Part shown: positions 1 through 6,776 of the stretch, in pieces | How the letters are laid out: every line of letters starts with the position of its first letter | How positions within the stretch are numbered: position 1 is the stretch's first letter | Source: an uncultured Desulfobacter sp. | Lineage (GTDB): Bacteria > Desulfobacterota > Desulfobacteria > Desulfobacterales > Desulfobacteraceae | Assembly: GCF_963666675.1 (NCBI RefSeq) | Contig: NZ_OY762929.1 | Span: 4,493,501-4,557,500, forward strand | Length of the DNA stretch: 64,000 nucleotides | Reading direction: 5' to 3' | Notes under the pieces: model-generated | Databases searched by the model: none | Seen by the model: the letters and a program-made list of their open reading frames with translations, nothing else | What the model was told of the DNA's origin: nothing | Program-made: the position numbers and the translations under genes

Positions 1-695
1 TCAAGCTCGCCGCAGACAAAATCATTGGGTGTGGCATCCAGAATAAATCCGTAGGGGGAGCCCTGGAGCCACCCGGTCTGCCCGGTGAAAATCATTTCCG
101 TTTTGATTTCGTTTGCCCGGCAGATCTCCACAAGCATCCGGCTGGTGGTTCGTTTGCCTAATGCGCAGTCCGTTCCCAGCACGGCAATTCTGGGGGTGGT
201 GACCTCAAACACCTTTCCGGTCCAGTATTGAAGCTGGTCAAAGGGTTTGCTGCGTCTGAAGTCAATGATCTCAACATTGTATTTTTCAGCGGCCGCTCTG
301 AATACAGGGATATCGGATAACGGCATATGCAGACCGTTGACGATGGAAATCCCCTGGGACATGACATCCAAGACAAGCGACTGCCAATCGTCATCCAGCC
401 GTCCGCCGCACAAGGCGACTCCGATGACTGCATAATCCGGGGTGTTTCCAGTGGCGCCGGTGTATGCCTGCACACTGGGAAAAATAGAAATGCCCCTTGG
501 AATTCCGTCCAGCACAACCCCGGCATCCTTGCCGGCATTGACCTCATCAATGATACCCATGATTTTGAATCGCTCGGTTCCCCGCACAAGGCCGTGGGCG
601 GTTTTGGCATCATTGAGGTGGAACAGGCCCCGGGTCAGGACCACGGCGGTTCCCATATAAGTCTGTGAATGATTTTCTGTCTGGTTTTGATTCAT
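1..695 (-). CDS. dgcN: DUF1611 family protein, DgcN-like (partial, 3' end outside window)
   Basis: Read on the minus strand from an ATG at 695; the frame stays open to base 1, so about 231 residues are visible and the C-terminus is missing. The protein has the DUF1611 layout: an N-terminal Rossmann-like half and a P-loop-like motif GTDCALGKRT at about residues 174-183, followed by TGQTGW. In marine Proteobacteria this family includes DgcN, the D-glutamate N-acetyltransferase of the DgcN-DgcA D-glutamate pathway (established). The gene lies 27 bp downstream of an enolase-superfamily epimerase on the same strand, which is the pairing expected for dgcA-dgcN. The family assignment is firm. The D-glutamate role is inferred from family and context. 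Confidence 0.8.
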   Translation of the reverse strand, partial: MNQNQTENHSQTYMGTAVVLTRGLFHLNDAKTAHGLVRGTERFKIMGIIDEVNAGKDAGVVLDGIPRGISIFPSVQAYTGATGNTPDYAVIGVALCGGRLDDDWQSLVLDVMSQGISIVNGLHMPLSDIPVFRAAAEKYNVEIIDFRRSKPFDQLQYWTGKVFEVTTPRIAVLGTDCALGKRTTSRMLVEICRANEIKTEMIFTGQTGWLQGSPYGFILDATPNDFVCGEL

Positions 696-722
696 GATAT
701 CTGATCTTTTTCAGGTTAATTG

Positions 723-1790
723 TTAAAGGATGCGGACACCTAAGCCCGGCCGGTCCGTCAGGCGCATCACACCATCTTCAATGACAAATCCTTGATCCAC
801 CATGTCCCTGGCAAGATCCAGGCTGCCGTCAAGATCCAGGTACCGGGTGGCAGGGCTTGCTAAGGCGGCATGCAGGGCGGCGGCAATGCTGACACGGCTT
901 TCGTCCATGCATCCCCACATCAAACCGATGCCGCAGCGCCGGGCGATCTGGGCGATTTCCAGGCCCTGGGCAATGCCGCCGCACTTCATCAGCTTGATAT
1001 TGAACAGTCCAAAGGGCTTTGGCGGATGAATCAGGTCGTAGGCGTTGACAGGTTTGTGAAGACTTTCGTCGGCCATGGAGAAATTTCGTTCATCTTCGGT
1101 CAGCGCTGCCATTTTTTCTGTCTGGTCCGCATGCAGGGGCTGCTCCACAAATTCCAAATTCGTGCCCTTCGTGCCTGCCAGAAACTTTTTGTATTGCTCC
1201 ACATCGTATCCCTGGTTGGCATCCACCCGGATGCGGACATCTGCATTGACATGATCCCTAAGACGGCACACCCGTTCGATGTCCTGATCCACATCCATCC
1301 CGGTTTTGACCTTGAGAATTCTTAATCCCCGACCGGTGTATTCGTCCGCTTCGGCGAGCATCTCGCCAAGACTTTTGATGCCGATGGTGATGGACGTGGG
1401 CATACTGGTGTGCACCTGCCCCAGGATCTCCACCAGGGGACGGTTCAGGACGTTGCCCATAAGATCGTACAGGGCAATATCCATGGCCGCCATGGCTGCA
1501 GGCGTAGCCGCCATCTTTTTTTCCATGATTTTAAACAGAGAAAAAGCATCGGACAGAGCCACACCTTCAAAAAGGGCGCTGGCGTGTTCATTTAACGCCT
1601 GCTCACAGGCATCAATACTTTCACCGGTGACATCTTCGGCCGGGGACCCTGCCCCGATGCCCATAAGTCCCGTGTCCGTTTCAAGGTGAACAAACAGATT
1701 TTCCGCATGGGTGAACGTTTCATAGGCAATGGTGTAAGGCCTTGTCAGCTCCAGGTTTTCCCTGAAAATCGTTACTTTTTTTATTTTCAT
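723..1790 (-). CDS. dgcA: Enolase-superfamily epimerase, DgcA-like (N-acetyl-D-glutamate racemase / dipeptide epimerase family)
   Basis: A 355-residue enolase-superfamily enzyme of the muconate lactonizing / dipeptide epimerase subgroup. The catalytic set is complete: KVK (K160, K162) on strand 2, the metal ligands D190 (RVDANQGY), E216 (FVEQPL) and D241 (MADESLH), and K266 (NIKLMKCGG). With lysines on both faces of the barrel it should do 1,1-proton transfer (epimerisation). Next to a DgcN homologue the likely substrate is N-acetyl-D-glutamate, converted to the L form; L-Ala-D/L-Glu epimerase is the main alternative. The gene starts the two-gene minus-strand operon and is divergent from the deaminase gene at 1967. 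Confidence 0.82.
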   Translation of the reverse strand: MKIKKVTIFRENLELTRPYTIAYETFTHAENLFVHLETDTGLMGIGAGSPAEDVTGESIDACEQALNEHASALFEGVALSDAFSLFKIMEKKMAATPAAMAAMDIALYDLMGNVLNRPLVEILGQVHTSMPTSITIGIKSLGEMLAEADEYTGRGLRILKVKTGMDVDQDIERVCRLRDHVNADVRIRVDANQGYDVEQYKKFLAGTKGTNLEFVEQPLHADQTEKMAALTEDERNFSMADESLHKPVNAYDLIHPPKPFGLFNIKLMKCGGIAQGLEIAQIARRCGIGLMWGCMDESRVSIAAALHAALASPATRYLDLDGSLDLARDMVDQGFVIEDGVMRLTDRPGLGVRIL

Positions 1791-1844
1791 ATGATTTCAA
1801 CTGATATGTTTGTTATGGTTGCACTGGGACCATGTTAAAAATAA

Positions 1845-1912
1845 TCCGTAGGGGCAGGTCCCTGTGCCTGCCCTGCCCCGGCAAGAAATGGCCAACAATA
1901 GAATCAAGCCCG
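1845..1912 (-). repeat. Degenerate copy of the 113-bp repeat (family 2)
   Basis: The stretch GTAGGGGCAGGTCCCTGTG followed by CCTGCCC and, further on, AATGGCCAACAATAGAATCAA then GCCC matches the two halves of the 113-bp repeat at 20420, 45628 and 52760, with the middle missing. It sits in the divergent intergenic region between dgcA and the deaminase gene. Confidence 0.6.
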
Positions 1913-1966
1913 ATCTATATAACCGAAAGCCTGTCATAGCTCAAGATATCATTAGGAAGCCATACA

Positions 1967-3205
1967 ATGGAAAATGAAATTGTCATACACAACGGTACGC
2001 TGTTAACTATGGAACCGGGTCTACCCGTCATTGAAAACGCGTTTGTCAGTATCAAGGCAGATAAAATAGCCGAGTGCGGCCCGACCGTCCCAGGCCAAAA
2101 CTGGGAGGGCGCAACCCGGATTGACGCCGGCGGCGGAATCATTATGCCCGGCCTTATAAACGGGCACACCCATACCCCCATGGCCATGTTCCGGGGGCTG
2201 GCCGATGATCTGCCGTTGGATCTCTGGCTCCATGAACACATTTTTCCTGCCGAGGCAAGGGATGTAAACCCGGAGTCCGTGGCGCAATGGGCGGCCCACT
2301 CATGCAGGGAGATGCTGGCCTGCGGCATCACCACCTGCTGCGACGGCTATTTTCTTGAAACCCATGCAGCCCAGGCCATGGCAGACACCGGTATCCGGGC
2401 CGTGGCCGGCCAGGGCGTCATTGACCACCCTGCCCCGGGCGTTCCTGATCCTGCCGAGAATATCAGTCATGCAAAGGAATTTATCGAAAAAACCCGCGCC
2501 CTCTCCCCCCGGGTGACCCCGTCGGTGTTCTGTCACTCACCCTACACCTGTTCAAAACAAACCCTTGTGGCAGGAAAAAACCTTGCCCGGGACAATGGCG
2601 TCCTGTTCCAGATCCATGCGGCGGAGACCCGGGCAGAGCCGGAAATGATCCAGGAGAATACAGGTCTATCCGTCATCGCCTACCTGGACAGCCTGGGCAT
2701 TCTTGATCCCGCCACCCTTTTGGTCCACTGCGTGTGGCTTGATGAAACAGATATTGAGATCATTGCCAAACGCGGATGCGGGGTCATCCATTGCCCGGAA
2801 TCCAATATGAAACTGGCCTCCGGGGTGGCACCGGCCCCGGACATGACCGCTGCCGGCCTGACCGTGGGTCTTGGCACGGACGGATGCGCCTCCAACAACG
2901 ACCAGGATATGTTCTCGGAAATGGACACAGCCGCTAAACTGCATAAGGCGGTGCGCCTGGATCCCTGCGTCATGGATGCCCGAACCTGCCTGAAAATGGC
3001 CACCATTGACGGGGCAAAGGCCCTGGGGATAGGGGATGTAACCGGTTCCATCCGACCGGGAAAGGCGGCGGACATCATTCTGGTGGACACAAGCGGCCTT
3101 CACATGATCCCCATGCATGACCCGTATTCAGGCATCGTCTATGCCGCAAGGGCTTCGGATGTCCTGATGGCGATGGTGGACGGCAAAGTGCGCTTTAAAA
3201 AATAA
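1967..3205 (+). CDS. mtaD: 5-methylthioadenosine/S-adenosylhomocysteine deaminase (amidohydrolase)
   Basis: A 412-residue metal-dependent amidohydrolase of the TrzN/AtzA/MtaD class. The HxH motif is at H67/H69 (NGHTHTPM), followed by the substrate-loop motif HAAETRAE, the metal ligand histidine in VHCVWLDE, HCPESNMKLASG, and the catalytic Asp in GLGTDGCASNN. These are the residues of MTA/SAH deaminases, which deaminate methylthioadenosine and S-adenosylhomocysteine in purine and methionine salvage. The start ATG has AGGAAG upstream. A glyoxalase-like gene follows after 9 bp. A decayed second copy of the 3' end of such a gene lies at 25507-25678. The exact substrate cannot be fixed from sequence alone. 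Confidence 0.88.
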   Translation: MENEIVIHNGTLLTMEPGLPVIENAFVSIKADKIAECGPTVPGQNWEGATRIDAGGGIIMPGLINGHTHTPMAMFRGLADDLPLDLWLHEHIFPAEARDVNPESVAQWAAHSCREMLACGITTCCDGYFLETHAAQAMADTGIRAVAGQGVIDHPAPGVPDPAENISHAKEFIEKTRALSPRVTPSVFCHSPYTCSKQTLVAGKNLARDNGVLFQIHAAETRAEPEMIQENTGLSVIAYLDSLGILDPATLLVHCVWLDETDIEIIAKRGCGVIHCPESNMKLASGVAPAPDMTAAGLTVGLGTDGCASNNDQDMFSEMDTAAKLHKAVRLDPCVMDARTCLKMATIDGAKALGIGDVTGSIRPGKAADIILVDTSGLHMIPMHDPYSGIVYAARASDVLMAMVDGKVRFKK

Positions 3206-3214
3206 GAAAAAAAT

Positions 3215-3877
3215 ATGGAAACCCAAATCGATCATCTCGTTATAGGCGCCAAGACCCTCTCACAGGGTGTAAAGTATGTGAAAAAACGATTGGGCGTTGA
3301 GATGCCCTACGGCGGTGTGCATACAAAAATGGGCACCCATAATCATCTGATGCGTACCGGGAAAAATACCTTTATTGAAATAATCGCCATAAATCATGAT
3401 ATTGAACCACCGGATCACCCAAGATGGTTTGGTTTAGACGATCCTTTTATCCGGCAGCAAATCGACACACAGCCATCTTTGCTAACATGGGTCGTCAATA
3501 CCCACGATATACAGAGACTGATCCAGCGCTCAACGTTATCCCTTGGAAAAGCAGAGTTAATCAGTCGAGGAAAATTAAACTGGTATTTCGGACTTCCTGA
3601 AGATGGCCGTCTGTTAGCCGGCGGCATGCTGCCTTACGTGATCCAATGGCAGACAGACACGCACCCATCAGCAAACATGCCGGACCTTGGGTGCCGCCTG
3701 GACCGTCTGGAAATATATCATCCCTATCAACGGTGGCTGCAATCTGCGTTATCGTCCATTGACGCATCCGATTTGGTCCAGATTCACGCGTTGTCCAAAA
3801 ATGAATTTCCTTATATGATTGCATATATAAATTCACCTTTTGGAATAAAAAAACTATGCAGCCGCATCGCCAGGTAG
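3215..3877 (+). CDS. Glyoxalase-like (VOC-type) domain protein
   Basis: A 220-residue protein beginning IDHLVIGAKTLSQGVKYV, typical of the Glyoxalase_3 branch of the VOC fold. The pattern (H near the start, HNHLMRTGKNTFIEIIAI, a WVVNT stretch between the two halves) fits a metal-binding VOC enzyme of unknown substrate. It is 9 bp downstream of mtaD and probably co-transcribed. A damaged copy of residues roughly 13-63 is present at 9866-10011, next to a family 1 repeat. The function is unknown beyond the fold. Confidence 0.75.
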   Translation: METQIDHLVIGAKTLSQGVKYVKKRLGVEMPYGGVHTKMGTHNHLMRTGKNTFIEIIAINHDIEPPDHPRWFGLDDPFIRQQIDTQPSLLTWVVNTHDIQRLIQRSTLSLGKAELISRGKLNWYFGLPEDGRLLAGGMLPYVIQWQTDTHPSANMPDLGCRLDRLEIYHPYQRWLQSALSSIDASDLVQIHALSKNEFPYMIAYINSPFGIKKLCSRIAR

Positions 3878-3910
3878 GCAGACACAAAAAGCATGTGCCC
3901 TACCGCACAG

Positions 3911-3929
3911 CACCGGGTTCAAGCCGGTG
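3911..3929. other. Inverted repeat after the glyoxalase-like gene
   Basis: CACCGG-GTTCAAG-CCGGTG, a 6-bp stem with a 7-nt loop, 34 bp after the stop codon and without a T run. It could be a weak terminator. Otherwise nothing stands out in 3878-3989. Confidence 0.35.
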
Positions 3930-3989
3930 GAATCATATGCCCCCGGAAGCTTTGAATTTTGCTCTCGGGTAATATTTTTTGTATCGTCG

Positions 3990-4690
3990 AAAAATTTTGA
4001 TTTCAGAATTCCGTCTTCCGGACGTGTTGAATTGGCATTTTCCAATCTGGAAAAATGATTTTTTTTGCTTGAAAACAGTCAGTCCTGCCGAATTCAGATG
4101 CGAATCCTTCCTGGTCGAGTAAATCAAAGGTTGAATTTACAAAATGATACAGATCGAGACCATCCACATCGTTGTCTCCGGTATCAGGTTCTACGTCCCA
4201 AGAACAGGGAGAGATTTCACCATCAATTGAGATTAAATCAGACCCGTCAGCATCACAAAAGTATATGCCTGCCCCGTCATAGCCAAATAACTTACCGTCG
4301 CCGAAAGCATTGGGAACACATGACAGATACTTGATCAGGCGTCCTGTTTGGCCGTCATAAAGTCCTGTGTCAAAGCTCAAAAAATTATTGAGTGTTGTAT
4401 ACAAACCGATATTGTGCTCTGTAACATGGCGGGTGGCAAAATCCGAATCAGAAATATTTTGACAAACAACAGTCCCATCAGCACCAACTTATAAGCGGGA
4501 ATGTCCATTCTTGAGGTACGACAGGTGTCCCAATAGTCCAGTAGCGCTCCGTATAATCCGGATCATCAAATCTGTCCGTAAAAATAGTTGTGTCTGATAT
4601 GAATCCGTTTGCCTGGTAATTTTGACAGTCGGCGGAAATCCCCCAAAAAATATCAATAGAACCCGCATGGGTCAGGCCCTATCATTCTAT
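3990..4690 (-). pseudogene. Remnant of an exported protein with a dockerin-like C-terminus
   Basis: On the minus strand one reading frame runs from LTHAGSIDIFWG to a stop after TFPLISWC (near 4486), and a second frame continues as ADGTVVCQNISDSDF and on to about 4003. The downstream frame ends in GDNDVDGLDLYHFVNSTF then EFGRTDC, the calcium-loop pattern (DxDxDGxDL...FG) common at the C-terminus of secreted Desulfobacterota proteins. The frame break and the lack of a start codon, signal peptide or ribosome site point to a decayed gene. Its original function cannot be told. Confidence 0.55.
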
Positions 4691-4810
4691 TAACCATCCT
4701 TTATCTTTTCTCTCATCTTTTTCCAATATTTTTAAATCAATCATAAGAAAATTCGTCGGGGGGTATTGCCGGTCGCTTTATTTATTAATAACGATTTGGG
4801 GAGAAAAATT

Positions 4811-6688
4811 ATGTCTAAAAAAAAGGCACTTAAAACATGTTTTGTTGTAGCGGTTGCGCTTCTAATCGGAGTAACAGGAGCTTCGGCAAAACATTGTTCC
4901 AAAGGCAAGTTCAAACATAGAAAAAAACATAAACCGGTCATGGTGCAGATTCTGCATACCAACGATCATCACTCCTACCTGGACAGCAGCACTTATGATC
5001 TCACCCTTGGCGGTGTTGCCACCCGGCTTCAGATGGGTGGATTTGCAAGCCTTGCCACGCTTATCAAGGAAGAAAGAAATAAAAACACCATTGTGCTGAA
5101 CAGCGGTGAATTGAACGGCACCCTCTATTTTTCCCTTTTCAAAGGCGAACCGGATTTTCTTGTATTTAATGAGCTGGGGCTCGACGGTTACACGCTTGGG
5201 AACCATGAATTTGATGAAGGTGATGAGCGTCTGGCCGAACTGATTGAGATGGCGGATTTCCCAATCCTTTCATCAAATATGACGCCGGAAGCGGCAAGTC
5301 CCCTTTACCGGGTTAAGGATCAGATTAAACCCTACGTGATCAAGAAAATACAAGGTGAAAAGATAGGTATCATCGGCATTTTGAAAGTTGAAAAAACCAA
5401 GAACTCTTCAATGGTTTCAGATGATGTCACCTTTACCGAAGAGATTGAAGCGGCAAATAATGCCGTTGCTGAACTGAAAGCCCGGGGAATCAATAAAATA
5501 ATCCTGGTGAGCCATGTTGGATACTATAATGACATCGTTTTTGCCAAAAATGTACCTGGACTTGATGTGATCGTCGGTGGAGACACCCATTCCCTGCTCG
5601 GGAATGCGGAGGATCTGGAAGCGGTAGGTCTTGCCCGGAAATATTCAGGACAGACCGGACCGTTTGAAGGTTATACCCATGACGAAGTGGAATCCGAAGA
5701 TCTGGGATCATACCCCACAACAGTCATCGGGCCTGAAGGTACTCCGGTTCATATTGTCCAGGCCTGGAGCTATGCCTATGGGCTTGGCAGGCTGAAAGTA
5801 TTTTTTGATGCTGAGGGGATTGCAAAATTTGCCAAAGGCAATATTCAAATCCCCGTGGCCGGTCCCTTCCTTCAAATAAACAGTGAGGGCGTCAGGGCTG
5901 AAGTTTCTGACGAAACGGCCCAGGAGATCAACCGGATTATTGATGATTCGCCCATTTTGACGCATGGACAGGTAGATCAGACTATTGATGATATTCTGAC
6001 GCCCTACAGAGATGAAATTGAAGCATCCATGGGGGCTGAGATCGGGACCATTTCAGAAACCATGGGATATGACAGAATTCCTACGGCGTTTGCCCCGGGT
6101 GACACCCCGACCGGAAGTTATGCAGCCCAGGTTGTCTGCAATGCCTTCAAGCAGACCAATCCAGCCATTGATTTTGCCATCCAGAATGCAGGAGGCGTCA
6201 GAACCCCGCTTCTTGAAGGGCCGATAACCATGGGCGACGCCATCGAATGTCTGCCCTTCTCCAATACGGTGGTGATGCTGGACATGACCGGAGCGGAAAT
6301 CAGGCAAGTACTCAATGAGGCTGCCTGGTATTCTCTTAATTCCGGTTCCACCGGCGCATTTCCTTATGCAGCAGGACTTCGCTACGACGTGAATTTGAGT
6401 GGTAGTGAAAGTGACGTCATCTTCAACATTGAAATGCTTGATGAAGAAACCGGCGCCTGGACGGCTCTGGATGAGAATGCAACGTTTACCGTTGCAACCA
6501 ATTCATTCACCGCTCTGGGAAAGGATAACTATCTAACCTTTAAAAATATCCGTGATGCAGATCCGACGAAGTTTGAAGATACATATATTACCTACTATAT
6601 CCCCTTGGTGGAATATATTCAGGGACTGCCGGATCAGATACTACCCGCACTTGACCCGGACATCTATTGCCTGAAATCGGTTCAGTAA
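4811..6688 (+). CDS. Exported 5'-nucleotidase / cyclic phosphodiesterase family protein (UshA-like)
   Basis: The start was chosen at 4811 (MSKKKALKTC) because GGGGAG precedes it; an upstream ATG at 4766 has no such site. A signal peptide (about residues 5-26) ends near GASA-KH. The N-terminal metallophosphatase domain shows ILHTNDHHSYL, TLGNHEFDEG, VSHVGYY and VGGDTHS. The C-terminal 5'-nucleotidase domain shows IQNAGGVRTP and PFSNTVVMLDMTG. Oddly the second metal motif is LNSGELNG, with Glu where the family usually has Asp. It probably hydrolyses nucleotides or other phosphoesters in the periplasm. A second phosphoesterase gene follows 88 bp downstream, suggesting a phosphate or nucleotide scavenging operon. 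Confidence 0.85.
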   Translation: MSKKKALKTCFVVAVALLIGVTGASAKHCSKGKFKHRKKHKPVMVQILHTNDHHSYLDSSTYDLTLGGVATRLQMGGFASLATLIKEERNKNTIVLNSGELNGTLYFSLFKGEPDFLVFNELGLDGYTLGNHEFDEGDERLAELIEMADFPILSSNMTPEAASPLYRVKDQIKPYVIKKIQGEKIGIIGILKVEKTKNSSMVSDDVTFTEEIEAANNAVAELKARGINKIILVSHVGYYNDIVFAKNVPGLDVIVGGDTHSLLGNAEDLEAVGLARKYSGQTGPFEGYTHDEVESEDLGSYPTTVIGPEGTPVHIVQAWSYAYGLGRLKVFFDAEGIAKFAKGNIQIPVAGPFLQINSEGVRAEVSDETAQEINRIIDDSPILTHGQVDQTIDDILTPYRDEIEASMGAEIGTISETMGYDRIPTAFAPGDTPTGSYAAQVVCNAFKQTNPAIDFAIQNAGGVRTPLLEGPITMGDAIECLPFSNTVVMLDMTGAEIRQVLNEAAWYSLNSGSTGAFPYAAGLRYDVNLSGSESDVIFNIEMLDEETGAWTALDENATFTVATNSFTALGKDNYLTFKNIRDADPTKFEDTYITYYIPLVEYIQGLPDQILPALDPDIYCLKSVQ

Positions 6689-6776
6689 CTTAGTTTTAAA
6701 TTTAAACTTGTCCCCCAGAGAGTACCTTGCTGCGGGACTAAATCATTTTAACCATAGAATTAAAAGGAAGAAAATT

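Noticed and set aside
158..613. Open frame of 151 codons at the left edge
   Set aside because: It is out of frame with the DUF1611 coding sequence that occupies the same bases and reads clearly from 695 to 1.
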